A DNA stretch of 38,157 bases from Deltaproteobacteria bacterium (GCA_031271165.1 JAISWF010000225.1:1-38157); one strand, 5' to 3'; shown: positions 15,784 to 24,274, numbered from the stretch's first letter. Program-made: numbers and translations. Notes: generated by a model not told the origin, from the sequence alone.

Positions 15784-16905
15784 ATGGCCAAAGTGTTGGT
15801 AGTTGAGTCCAGTAAAAGCATAGCCGATTACGTATCTGAAGTCCTCCAAGAGGCCGGACATGTGACAATGGCTACCTCCAGCTCGTCGGAAGGGTTGGCC
15901 ATTTTTCAGGAGCGTCATCCTGAGCTGGTTCTGGTCAACTATTTTTTGACCGAAGGCGATGGTCTGACTTTTTTGGAAAGTCTGCTGAGGTTGGCTCCGG
16001 GGACGGCTGTGGTCATGGTAACGGGATTGGGAAATGAAAATACCGCCAGGCAGGCCATGCGGCTGGGGGCCTTCGACTACGTTGTCAAAGGGCAGACCTT
16101 TTTTAGGGATCTGCCCAACATTGTGACCGAATGCTTAAACCACCGCCAAGTGAAGGATAAAAAAGCGGCCTTGGACAACATGCGCCTGCGGTTGTCGGCC
16201 CAGACCGAGCTGGCTAAATGGTTTGATCACAATTTTAAAAACATACTCTCGGCGACCTTAGGCTTTATGACCTTGATCGAAGAAGCAAATACAGAGCAAA
16301 CCAGAGAAAAACGCTTCGAATATCTCAACGAGAGTTTGGCCAGCCTTAAAACCGCCTTAACCCTTCTCGACCGACTTGGGCAGATGACCGGTGGGAGCTT
16401 CGCCGAAGACGAACGAAGTTTTTCGGTTGCCCAGGCCGTCGATGAAGCCTGGGGGGCGGTCACTGGACTTTTGAGAAACGGCCCGACTGAGGATTTTTCC
16501 TCTGCCCCCCAACTTTTGGAGAACATTACTTTTATTAACGGCGTCGGCGCTCTTCCGCCCCAGGAATTGGCCCATAAAGATTTTATGACTATCCTTGAGG
16601 CCCTGATTAAAAATGCCATTGAGGCCGTTAGTCAAACTCGGCAGCCCACCATTGAGATCCGGGCCCGGCTTTCAGATGACTATCTCATGGTTTCGGTTAG
16701 CGATAACGGCCGGGGTATGGATGAGCAAGTGCGCCGTCATGCTTTTGAGCCTTTTTTTTCCACCAAAGGCCGAGTGGGGGTGGGCTTGTCTCTGACTACG
16801 GTCTTGGCTCTGGTCACTCGCCACGGCGGTCAGGTCACCGTTGAAACTGCCTCGGGCCGGGGGACAATGGTGGAGTTTTCCTACCATCTGGCTCCATCAA
16901 TTTAA
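15784..16905 (+). CDS. Histidine kinase with N-terminal degenerate receiver
   Basis: A 373-residue cytoplasmic protein with a receiver domain (1-118) followed by a kinase core. In the receiver the acidic pair is Glu8-Ser9 (LVVESSKS) and the phosphoacceptor position is Asn52 (LVLVNYFLTEGDG), while Thr80 and Lys102 are kept, so phosphorylation in the usual way is unlikely. The kinase has H149 in FDHNFKNILSATLGF, an N box LIKNAIEAV, a G1 box DNGRGM, the F box FEPFFSTKGRVGVGLSL and a G2 box GRGTMVEF, all good. It probably phosphorylates a separate response regulator not in the window. ATG at 15784 was preferred over GTG at 15772. It is 30 nt after lspA. Confidence 0.9.
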   Translation: MAKVLVVESSKSIADYVSEVLQEAGHVTMATSSSSEGLAIFQERHPELVLVNYFLTEGDGLTFLESLLRLAPGTAVVMVTGLGNENTARQAMRLGAFDYVVKGQTFFRDLPNIVTECLNHRQVKDKKAALDNMRLRLSAQTELAKWFDHNFKNILSATLGFMTLIEEANTEQTREKRFEYLNESLASLKTALTLLDRLGQMTGGSFAEDERSFSVAQAVDEAWGAVTGLLRNGPTEDFSSAPQLLENITFINGVGALPPQELAHKDFMTILEALIKNAIEAVSQTRQPTIEIRARLSDDYLMVSVSDNGRGMDEQVRRHAFEPFFSTKGRVGVGLSLTTVLALVTRHGGQVTVETASGRGTMVEFSYHLAPSI

Positions 16906-16919
16906 GGTCAATTGACAGC

Positions 16920-17516
16920 GTGTCTGGTCTTTTGGTACATGTCTGCTGCGCCCCCTGTGCCGTCTATCCCCTGATGACGCTTACGGCTCGGTTGCAAGAT
17001 AATTCCAAGACCGAGCCAAATCCCGCCAACCCTTCCGGCCAAATCTTTGAGACCATCGTCCCTTGGTTCTACAATCCCAACATACACCCGCTGGAAGAAT
17101 TTATCAGGCGCCGCGATGGGGTGGCTTTCTTAGCCTCCCAGATTACCGCTTCGTCCGGCGGTTTTCTGGCTCCGGTGGATTTTTCTCCCAAATATGAACC
17201 CCAGGTCTTTTTGGCCGCAGTTAGTGATACTCCCCAGGAGCCGGAACGATGTCGCCGCTGTTACCGCTTAAGGCTGCTTGAGGCAGCTAGGGCCACTAAA
17301 GACAGGGAGCTTTCGGCTTTTACCACCACCCTTTTGTACAGCCGCCGCCAAAAGCATGAGCTTATCGCCGAAGAAGGAAGGTTAGCCGCCGCTCAATTCG
17401 GGGTGCAATTTCTTAACGAAGATTTTCGGGTCGGTTGGAAAGAGGGCATTGAGCTGGGGAAAAAATTAAATCTTTACCGGCAAAGGTGGTGCGGATGCGT
17501 TTACGGGGCTGTCTGA
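16920..17516 (+). CDS. queH: Epoxyqueuosine reductase QueH (DUF208)
   Basis: Catalyses the last step of queuosine synthesis in tRNA, reducing epoxyqueuosine, with iron-sulfur chemistry. The 198-residue product carries the family cysteines: HVCCAPC at 7-13, RCRRCYRLRL in the middle and WCGCVYG at 190-196 (Cys191, Cys193). It also keeps WFYNPNIHPLEEFIRR and TTLLYSRRQKHE. A Pro/Asn-rich segment at about 24-45 is an insertion. The start is GTG at 16920, 14 nt after the kinase stop. QueH replaces the cobalamin enzyme QueG in many anaerobes. Confidence 0.92.
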   Translation: MSGLLVHVCCAPCAVYPLMTLTARLQDNSKTEPNPANPSGQIFETIVPWFYNPNIHPLEEFIRRRDGVAFLASQITASSGGFLAPVDFSPKYEPQVFLAAVSDTPQEPERCRRCYRLRLLEAARATKDRELSAFTTTLLYSRRQKHELIAEEGRLAAAQFGVQFLNEDFRVGWKEGIELGKKLNLYRQRWCGCVYGAV

Positions 17517-17533
17517 AACGCAGTTCAGACAGC
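17508..17533 (+). other. Stem-loop across the queH stop codon
   Basis: GCTGTCTGAA (17508-17517) and TTCAGACAGC (17524-17533) form a perfect 10-bp stem with a 6-nt loop covering the queH TGA. No T-run follows on the plus strand. It probably marks the 3' end of the lspA-kinase-queH transcript, facing the convergent cas2. Confidence 0.5.
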
Positions 17534-17605
17534 AGGGAAAGTTGAAACTCCTTTCTCTCAAAGACAAGCGTGAAAATCGAATCATCGGCTACTTCTATAT
17601 TCTAC

Positions 17606-17941
17606 TTAATACCGTATCGGGATAGAGTCAGCATAGTCACGTCTCGTCAAATATATTGTTAATCTTTCGGTTGTATCGAGCATTTTGTTCTGTTTGCTGC
17701 CGAGAATCCATTCAATTTCCATGAACTGTTTTTCTGTTTTTTCAATGACAGCCACGCTACCGACTTTTAGCTGGTCCTGTTTAAGACGGTATATGATTTG
17801 CTTGGCGACAGCCTTGTTGCTCTCTAATTTAGTATAAATTAAATATTGCAACATTATAAAGCTGCTTTTATCCATAAATTTTCTGAACCGACTGTAACTA
17901 CGCCTGGCCTCGGCGGTTTCGGTTGGCAGATCAACAAACAC
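17606..17941 (-). CDS. cas2: Type II-like Cas2, N-terminally incomplete or alternative start
   Basis: Cas2 is the small partner of Cas1 in spacer acquisition. The sequence FVDLPTETAEARRSYSRFRK, MLQYLIYTKLES, KVGSVAVIEKTEKQFMEIEWI and a C-terminal LDTTERLTIY match Cas2 of type II systems, including the strand-1 Asp. Translation from GTG at 17941 would begin inside the first strand. The frame stays open upstream to 17989 and reads LQTIVFVDLP, but contains no ATG, GTG or TTG. A start may have been lost, or a weak codon is used. Nothing resembling cas1 or cas9 flanks it; upstream on its strand lies the tracrRNA and array. It is thus an orphan or decaying adaptation gene. Confidence 0.82.
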   Translation of the reverse strand: MFVDLPTETAEARRSYSRFRKFMDKSSFIMLQYLIYTKLESNKAVAKQIIYRLKQDQLKVGSVAVIEKTEKQFMEIEWILGSKQNKMLDTTERLTIYLTRRDYADSIPIRY

Positions 17942-17992
17942 TATAGTTTGCAGACAGACGGCTACGGTGAAGAGTGGAGTGAAAATTTACAC

Positions 17993-18022
17993 TTGACTAG
18001 AGCATAATTTTAATGTTATAAA
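17993..18022 (+). promoter_or_regulatory. Promoter of the tracrRNA
   Basis: TTGACT (17993-17998), an 18-nt spacer, then TATAAA (18017-18022). The predicted start near 18029 falls within the anti-repeat, giving a transcript of about 90 nt that ends at the terminator at 18091-18117. This matches the short tracrRNA form known from type II systems. Confidence 0.65.
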
Positions 18023-18025
18023 AAA

Positions 18026-18120
18026 GTGTCCAAAGTTGTATGTGCGAGTTTAGATAAATTTTTTACAAATAGCCGTTTAACCATAACGGCAAACTGCGAG
18101 GAGCAGTTTTAGTTTTTATC
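18026..18120 (+). ncRNA. tracrRNA of the type II-like CRISPR locus
   Basis: An RNA that pairs with the crRNA repeat to allow Cas9/RNase III processing. The anti-repeat 18026-18041 (GTGTCCAAAGTTGTAT) is complementary to the 3' part of the array repeat over 16 bp (13 Watson-Crick, 3 G-U). After an internal bulge, TTTAGAT (18049-18055) pairs with the first 7 bases of the repeat. This lower stem, bulge and upper stem is the type II duplex layout. Downstream come a hairpin (GCCGTT/AACGGC, 18072-18090) and a terminator hairpin (AAACTGC/GCAGTTT, 18091-18109) with a T-run to 18117. It lies 6 nt before the first repeat, on the same strand, in the place where a leader would be expected. Confidence 0.85.
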
Positions 18121-18126
18121 GATGGC

Positions 18127-18823
18127 GTCTGAGAGTAGTGTAATTTTGGACACCTCTCTGGCTTCATCCTGGAATGGACCACAGCAGCGGTGGTCTGAGA
18201 GTAGTGTAATTTTGGACACCTCTCTGGCCCCGCACCCTTCATCGTGTCCTCGGCGTATGTCTGAGAGTAGTGCAATTTTGGACACCTCTCTGACATGCAG
18301 GTGGGGAGAGCACCCTTTCAATGGGTCTGAGAGTAGTGCAATTTTGGACACCTCTCTGACTAACGATATCGCCGTTCGACAACGGGCTATGTCTGAGAGT
18401 AGTGCAATTTTGGACACCTCTCTGACCCAGGCTATGGACGAGGAACGTGCGGACGGTGTCTGAGAGTAGTGCAATTTTGGACACCTCTCTGACCGGTGCT
18501 AGAGAACACCTATTCAATAAGTAGTCTGAGAGTAGTGCAATTTTGGACACCTCTCTGACCACGACAGCGGGCTTATAAGCTTCAATCTCGTCTGAGAGTA
18601 GTGCAATTTTGGACACCTCTCTGACGCTGGCCAAGGCGCTAAACTACGATGATTAGTCTGAGAGTAGTGCAATTTTGGACACCTCTCTGACTTTTCCGTC
18701 TCCACAAAAGAGATTCCCGCAGTCTGAGAGTAGTGCAATTTTGGACACCTCTCTGGCGTAACAAAAAACACGTTGAAGCTCTCAAGAGTCTGAGAGTAGT
18801 GCAATTTCGAACACTTAAAAGCC
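18127..18823 (+). CRISPR. CRISPR array 2 (type II-like), 11 repeats
   Basis: Eleven 36-nt repeats (18127, 18193, 18259, 18325, 18391, 18458, 18524, 18590, 18656, 18722, 18788) with ten spacers of 30 nt, one of 31. The repeat begins GTCTGAGAGTAGTGC and ends TTTGGACACCTCTCTGAC. Repeats 1 and 2 share a T variant and a GGC end; repeat 10 also ends GGC. The last repeat is degenerate in its 3' third. Spacer length, the adjacent tracrRNA and the type II-like cas2 all support type II. The repeat is unrelated to array 1. No cas9 or cas1 is in the window. Confidence 0.97.
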
Positions 18824-19740
18824 AACTTTAGAGCAAGTCCAGGCTATCAACTTTACAAATTAACAGATGAAAAAACAAGATTAAGTTCGAGTTAGAGAAC
18901 ACCAAAGAAATTATTGCTAAACAGACTCTCAAACTTGGCCTTCCCAGCTGCGAATCCAAGCTACAGCTCCAAGCGAAGCTCTTCGTATTGGTAAGAATCC
19001 GGTCCCTAGAAACTGAAAACTATGGCAAGAAAATGAACCGTGGAGACCAGAAAGGGAACAAGCCTTAAAACCCCACCAAATTATTCACCTAAGAACAAAT
19101 CACGAAAACCAATGGAAATGAGCCTCAATCTACAATCTGTGAATGTGTGGTTGTAAGATGAATCGTTTAAAAAAAGGTGACAGAACAAAGCAACAAATTT
19201 ATCTTCCTGATACCCCTTCTGAGATAATTGAATATCGCAGCCAAGCTTATAAATTCCCGAAATAGGACCTTTAGCTAATTTTCAAGGACTGCTATTTTTC
19301 TTTGCTCAACAACGAGATTTCGTCTTTAACTCTTAAGAAAATCCTCCCCATCTTTTTTCATTCATAATTGTAAAGTAAATGCTGTCAGGGTTGGTCCAAC
19401 CCGAAGGGGGATGGTTCCCTCTTCGATTAAGTCATGTTAAGATGGTCACGTTTGGACCGCCGAATGACTTTGACTCAGGCTTCACAGGCATCGGTATTCA
19501 AGAAATGTCAGTTTAAATTTAATCCATCAGTTTTGTCATTGATAGTGGCCTCGTTGAACGCATACCCCAGCTTCACTATGATTTGGTGGGCGCAAATTCA
19601 CCCCCGACTTAAGGATTAACATTCATCGGCTACGTTTTTGATTGCGTAAATATATGAATAATATAGGGTTAAAGGCTGACCTAACTTACGTCCGTTTGCC
19701 TTGACCCGTTTGCCCCAAGGTAACCTTTGGAGTCGTCCCC
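18824..19740. other. Gene-poor stretch after array 2, probable decayed coding DNA
   Basis: No complete gene is supported. On the plus strand there are short open runs interrupted by stops, for example from about 18876 (KIKFELENTKEIIAKQTLKL in one frame) and an ATG run at 19158 (MNRLKKGDRTKQQIYLPDTP, about 35 codons). These look more like fragments of former genes than random DNA, but I could not assign a family. Its place next to an array with tracrRNA and cas2 makes lost cas genes a possibility only. Bases 19380-19415 contain small inverted repeats. Confidence 0.4.
19638..19667 (+). promoter_or_regulatory. Candidate promoter of the MscS-type channel gene
   Basis: TTGATT (19638-19643), an 18-nt spacer and TATAGG (19662-19667), about 75 nt before the start of the channel gene. 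Both boxes are imperfect. Confidence 0.35.
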
Positions 19741-22167
19741 ATGCGTAAATTTTTGGTGTTGGTCCTCTTTATTGTTTTGACCGGCGGCATTTGGCCGGGC
19801 TTGCTTTTTGGTCAGTCAAAACCAGGTGCTTCAGAAAACACCCCGGCTTCGGCCGCTCCGGCCGAAGCCGAACTGGCGGAAGGAAGCGAAAATATCGTTG
19901 ACCCCCCGGCTCCGGTCAAGGCCGATGAGCAGCTCTGGCGAAATAGAGCGGCTGATTTGATCGGGCTGGCCAGCGAGGCTGACTCGGTCTTGGCCGAGGC
20001 CAAACAGACGGCCGATTCATTTGATCAGCAGCTCACCAATGTCCAGAACCAATTTGCCCATTTGCAAAGAATCTACGGCATCTCCCGAGGGCACCCCAGC
20101 GAGCAGGAGGACATCCTAGGTCAGTTGCGAGCACTCAAGCGCGAGCTGGAATTGGAAGTCGACCCCTTGACGGTGTCTCTGGCTGAACTCAACCAAAGAC
20201 TCGACGAGGTACGCTCCATCCAGGACTCCATGGAGAACCAAAGCTCCCATGAGAGCCAAGAGGACTCCGGCGACGGGTTGGTCAACTCCTACAAAAAAAA
20301 TCTTCAGCTGGCCAAAAGCCAAATGGAAGCGGCGGTGGCTGGTCTGGAAGCCATCTTGGAGCCGGGCCAAGCGGCTCTCAAACTCATCGGAGATTTTGTA
20401 GCCGAAATTGAAGCCGAGCTCCCCAAAACCTGGCATGACTATTATTCGGCCGGGGCCGGAACAAGTGGCGTGGCCCGCACTCATCAGGACCTTTTTAAAT
20501 GGGCGGCTTCCTTAAAATCACGCGCCATGTTTATCTATCCTCAAACAGGAACAGACTGGTCGGGGGCCTTGGTGCGTTTTTTGATAACGGTTGCGGTCAC
20601 GACTTTACTGGGTTCTTTGGTCCTCAAGGGGATGCCTTTGGTGCCGGTCAGATGGCGCCCGGTCCTTACGTCGGTCATCAAAGGGCCCGGGCTGTGGATG
20701 GCCTTAGGACTTTCGCTGCTGGCCGCTTCTGCTTCCAGTTTTGGGGGCAGTTACTTTGTTTTCAAACTTCCCGGCATCCTCATCTTGGTTCAAGGACTAG
20801 CCACTCTCAGCTGGCGTCTTAGGGAGACTACCAATCCCATGGTCGCCGGCACCAGTTCGCCTCTGGCCAGGCTGTACAAACCGGCCGCCGTTGGGGTGAT
20901 CCTGCTCTTTGTCGACATGCCGGCCGGGGCGGTCAGCATCGTCTGGGTGGTGACCTTGGTGGTCTTTATTTATTACCTGCGCAAACGCCCCCCAGTTAAG
21001 CCAGACGGCCAGGGCCTCAAGCTCCCGGAGCGGATAGCCAGCAGCGGGATCCCTCTGTTTGTGGCGGCTTCTCTCTTAATTGGCCTGGCCGGCTATTCCC
21101 GGTTGGCTATATTGGTTTACATGGGTCTCTACGCCTTGGTCAACATTCTCATCCTCGGCGGAGCCCTGGTTATCCTGGCTGCCGAAGCCTGCCGCCGTTT
21201 GTATGACCCCGAGGTTAGTCCCGTCAAGCATGCCATCCTTCATTCTCTGGCGGTGCCGGCTTCATCTCTGGTTTCTCTGGTTTGTGCACTTCCTTGGCTG
21301 TGGGCTGTACCCGGTTCCTCGCCCCTATTATCAAATTTGATGACCAAAGGTTATACCGTTGGCGATGCTTCCTTTGACTTTAGCCGCATTATTTTTATCA
21401 TAATGCTGTTCTTACTTTTTCGTTCCCTTAAGGGACTGGGGATGACTTCTCTGGCTCATCTGCCAGATACTATGCCCAATATAGAGCGGGGGCTTATTCC
21501 TCCCCTGCAGTCGCTTTTGACCTATCTTTTGTGGGGAATATTTGCCGTCGTGGCTCTCGGTATGGTGGGAGTCAATTTCTCATCTTTGGCGGTGGTCCTA
21601 GGCGGCTTGAGCGTGGGCGTAGGTTTTGGTCTTCAAAACCTCATCAACAACCTGGTGAGCGGTTTTACCCTTATTTTCGGGCGAACTATCTTGGTCGGGG
21701 ATTGGGTCGAGGTCGGTGGGATCTCTGGTTATGTGGTCTCGGTCAATATCCGCTGCACGGTAGTTGAGACTTCGGCTAATTCCCAGGTCTTCGTTCCTAA
21801 CAGCGTTATCATGGGCGGTCAGGTTACCAATTGGACCCGCAACAATCGTCTGTGCCGTCAGAAAGTAAATTTTAACCTGGTTTACGGCTCAGACGTCGAT
21901 GAGGTCATACGTTTAATGCTTAAGGTTGCCGAAGACAACCCCGACGTCCGGAAAGTACCTTTGCCTACGTCAGTGGCCATAAGCGACCTAACCGACACCG
22001 CCATGATTTTTACCCTTACCGCCACCGTGAGCGTGGATATGGCTGCGGGTATAGCCGCCCAACTGCGGCAGGATATCTACAAGATTTTCTATGAAAATGG
22101 GATCAAATTTTACACCCGGACCCTGGAGGTCAGCCTGCCTGACCAAACCCTCAAAGTGACCACTTAA
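19741..22167 (+). CDS. Large MscS-family mechanosensitive channel
   Basis: An 808-residue inner-membrane channel that should open under membrane tension and release osmolytes. Residues 1-25 are a signal peptide (LVLFIVLTGGIWPGLLFGQ). Residues about 65-235 form a periplasmic, coiled-coil-rich domain (VLAEAKQTADSFDQQLTNVQ and similar). Several transmembrane helices follow from about 275 to 590. The MscS pore helix and beta domain are clear: GGLSVGVGFGLQNLINNLVS, then IFGRTILVGDWVEVGG and VFVPNSVIMGGQVTNW. The size resembles MscK or YbiO-type channels rather than the short MscS. The ATG has GGAG 8 nt upstream. It converges on the ABC binding-protein gene, with 16 nt between the stops. Confidence 0.93.
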   Translation: MRKFLVLVLFIVLTGGIWPGLLFGQSKPGASENTPASAAPAEAELAEGSENIVDPPAPVKADEQLWRNRAADLIGLASEADSVLAEAKQTADSFDQQLTNVQNQFAHLQRIYGISRGHPSEQEDILGQLRALKRELELEVDPLTVSLAELNQRLDEVRSIQDSMENQSSHESQEDSGDGLVNSYKKNLQLAKSQMEAAVAGLEAILEPGQAALKLIGDFVAEIEAELPKTWHDYYSAGAGTSGVARTHQDLFKWAASLKSRAMFIYPQTGTDWSGALVRFLITVAVTTLLGSLVLKGMPLVPVRWRPVLTSVIKGPGLWMALGLSLLAASASSFGGSYFVFKLPGILILVQGLATLSWRLRETTNPMVAGTSSPLARLYKPAAVGVILLFVDMPAGAVSIVWVVTLVVFIYYLRKRPPVKPDGQGLKLPERIASSGIPLFVAASLLIGLAGYSRLAILVYMGLYALVNILILGGALVILAAEACRRLYDPEVSPVKHAILHSLAVPASSLVSLVCALPWLWAVPGSSPLLSNLMTKGYTVGDASFDFSRIIFIIMLFLLFRSLKGLGMTSLAHLPDTMPNIERGLIPPLQSLLTYLLWGIFAVVALGMVGVNFSSLAVVLGGLSVGVGFGLQNLINNLVSGFTLIFGRTILVGDWVEVGGISGYVVSVNIRCTVVETSANSQVFVPNSVIMGGQVTNWTRNNRLCRQKVNFNLVYGSDVDEVIRLMLKVAEDNPDVRKVPLPTSVAISDLTDTAMIFTLTATVSVDMAAGIAAQLRQDIYKIFYENGIKFYTRTLEVSLPDQTLKVTT

Positions 22168-22183
22168 TTGACCTGGCTTGGTC

Positions 22184-23371
22184 TTAAGTGAGATCCGGCA
22201 GGGCTTGCCAGAAGATTTGATTAAAAAATTGAGATTCGTCGGTGTCAGGGGCTATTAATTGGCGGGCTCTCCACTGGTGAATGTAGATTTTCAGATGTTC
22301 CTTGGCCTGACTGACTCTGGGCATCCACATATAGGCTGACAATTTTTCGGCCGCAGCACTAGACGACCACAAGCCTTTGGCCAGACCGAGCTGGGCGGCC
22401 GCCCCTTGGTTTTCTCCCACCCATTTGGCTCCTCGGATTAAAGCCCTGGTTATGGAAGCGGCGACGGCTGGATCTCTATTAATGGTGTCAGGCAAAATAA
22501 CGACAAAGGACTCATAAAAATGGTGGTTGGAGGTATGTCCGGCGTGAGGATTTTCACCAATAACTCCGGCCGGAGCCTTGGGAAGATGGTCAGAGGCCCG
22601 GAAAATAACGGTCAGCGGCTCAAAAGCGGCGGCTGATTTGGCTGCCGGCTGATGATGGCTTGGGCTGCTCGGGGCTGCCTGGTGATGGTGGCTATGGTTT
22701 GCCGGCTCGGTTCGGGATTCGTTTTCAGTTTCAGCTTGATCGCTACCAACCCCGGACAATGTTTCCGCCGGGGAGCTTCCATGGTGATGGGCCGCTCTTT
22801 TTTCCCACCGGGCCAAGACGGTCGCTTCTTTGGTTAGGACCGCCCCTTCAAGCTGCTCGGCGTCTTTGGTCAACCAGGTAATGTCGGTTGCTATATTTAC
22901 TCCCTTACTCTGGTAGTATCTGGCCGCCGCAGCGGCCGGTCCCCCGCCGGGGTCGGAGGTGACCAGCGTAATTTTGCCGGGATTGGCATTTTGACCCAGG
23001 ATTTCCAAAAAACCACTGTAAAGGCCGGCCGTGACCCCGACTTTGACTCCGCGACCAACCAGCTTTAAAAAGCGGTGATTGCCGACCAAAGCCGAAAATT
23101 CTAAAGGATTGATGATTTCAAGATCGCCGGCGGTCAAAGGCGCCTTTGATAACGTTAAACCTTCTTGCTGAAAATAGCCTTCAGCCTCCGCCGCTTCAAT
23201 AATCAGTCCGTCTAAGGGCTCAAGATAGCCGATTTTAATGGCAGCTAAATTTTCGGCGGCCGCCGAAATGCTACCCCCAGAAATCGACCCAGCCAGGCCT
23301 AAAAAGAGGGAAACAAACAAAATAGCATACGGAAGTCTTTTGGGGACGGGAGAAGGGGACGGTTGGGACAT
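22184..23371 (-). CDS. ABC transporter substrate-binding protein with His-rich insertion
   Basis: A 395-residue periplasmic binding protein of the NMT1/SsuA-like group. The signal peptide covers about 13-38 (YAILFVSLFLGLAGSISGGS). The core follows with AAIKIGYLEPLDGLIIEAAE, EAEGYFQQEGLTL and VTSDPGGGPAAAAARYY. Residues 195-284 hold 14 histidines in clusters (HHH at 195, HSHHH at 226, HH at 239, then HAGHTSNHH), unusual for this family and suggestive of metal binding. It is the last gene of the ABC/nitrogenase-like cluster, 131 nt after a permease. Whether it carries the same substrate as the other binding protein at 31.2-32.5 kb is unknown. Confidence 0.85.
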   Translation of the reverse strand: MSQPSPSPVPKRLPYAILFVSLFLGLAGSISGGSISAAAENLAAIKIGYLEPLDGLIIEAAEAEGYFQQEGLTLSKAPLTAGDLEIINPLEFSALVGNHRFLKLVGRGVKVGVTAGLYSGFLEILGQNANPGKITLVTSDPGGGPAAAAARYYQSKGVNIATDITWLTKDAEQLEGAVLTKEATVLARWEKRAAHHHGSSPAETLSGVGSDQAETENESRTEPANHSHHHQAAPSSPSHHQPAAKSAAAFEPLTVIFRASDHLPKAPAGVIGENPHAGHTSNHHFYESFVVILPDTINRDPAVAASITRALIRGAKWVGENQGAAAQLGLAKGLWSSSAAAEKLSAYMWMPRVSQAKEHLKIYIHQWRARQLIAPDTDESQFFNQIFWQALPDLT

Positions 23372-23502
23372 TGAGTTTCATCTCCTGAGCTTTGGTTGAC
23401 AGTAATTGCGTTCGGTAGTCGATGGAGGTTTCAGAGAGCCCAAAACCTTGGGCTTGGCAATTAGAGTTTTCCGCCTTGAACGTAATTGCTTAAAAGAATT
23501 TT

Positions 23503-24264
23503 TTAGTCTCCAGCAGTGTTGACGGCCTCCCGTGGCGCCAGCTGGGGCCAGAGTTTTAGCGGCAGCCACACAAGGCCGTCTAAAACCAAGCCCGCTAAGG
23601 CGATAACCAGGACGCCGGCATACATGTTGTTGAGCTGAAAATTTTCCTGACTGTTTAAAACCAGCCAGCCCAGGCCGCTGGAAGCGCCCATCATCTCAGC
23701 GGCGATGAGCATGAACATACTATAGCCTAAGCCCAGCCTCAGGCCGGCGAAAATTTGGGCGGCCGAGGCCGGAAGTACTATTTTGGTAATCAGAGATAAT
23801 CCCCTGAGACCAAAAGCCCGTCCGCTTTTGATTAAGCTGGGATTGACCTGGCTGACCCCGGTCATGGTGCTGAAGGTTATGGGCCATAAACAAGTCCAGG
23901 CCACGATGGTAACCTTGGGCGGCTCGCCGATACCCATAAACAAGATGATGATGTGAAAGAGCAAAAAGGGGTTGAGCTGGGATAAGACTTCCAATGGGAG
24001 TTCGAGCAATAGTTCAAGTTTTTTGGCGTAGCCGCCCAGAAGGATTCCCAAGGGCACCCCGGCTAAAGAGGCAATGAAAAGGCCGCTTAAGGCTCTAGCC
24101 AGACTGATTTTGAGGTGCAGCCAAAGTTCGCCCGAGGAAATCATATCAACGACAGTTGTAACAATGGTGGTAAAAGGCGGGAAAAAGATTGGGTTAATGA
24201 GCTTAAACCGGCTCAAAAACTCCCAAATCAGGAGAAAGGCGGGAAAGCAAAGGTATCTGATCAT
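23503..24264 (-). CDS. ABC transporter permease 4 of 4 (SsuC/TauC type)
   Basis: A 253-residue membrane permease with about six hydrophobic helices and the coupling-loop region GRAFGLRGLSLITKIVLPAS that contacts the ATPase. The family pattern MLIAAEMMGASSGLGWLVLN near the end is shared by all four permeases here. The start ATG at 24264 is 10 nt after the stop of the preceding permease, so the genes are tightly coupled. It is the most downstream of the four. Confidence 0.9.
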   Translation of the reverse strand: MIRYLCFPAFLLIWEFLSRFKLINPIFFPPFTTIVTTVVDMISSGELWLHLKISLARALSGLFIASLAGVPLGILLGGYAKKLELLLELPLEVLSQLNPFLLFHIIILFMGIGEPPKVTIVAWTCLWPITFSTMTGVSQVNPSLIKSGRAFGLRGLSLITKIVLPASAAQIFAGLRLGLGYSMFMLIAAEMMGASSGLGWLVLNSQENFQLNNMYAGVLVIALAGLVLDGLVWLPLKLWPQLAPREAVNTAGD

Positions 24265-24274
24265 GATCCGAGGA

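Noticed and set aside
18063-18825. Open frames of 77-131 codons across CRISPR array 2
   Set aside because: Repeat-generated; the same short peptide recurs every 66 nt.
19434-19619. 61-codon plus-strand frame before the MscS-type gene
   Set aside because: No ribosome site, no recognisable domain and unlike the codon pattern of neighbouring genes.
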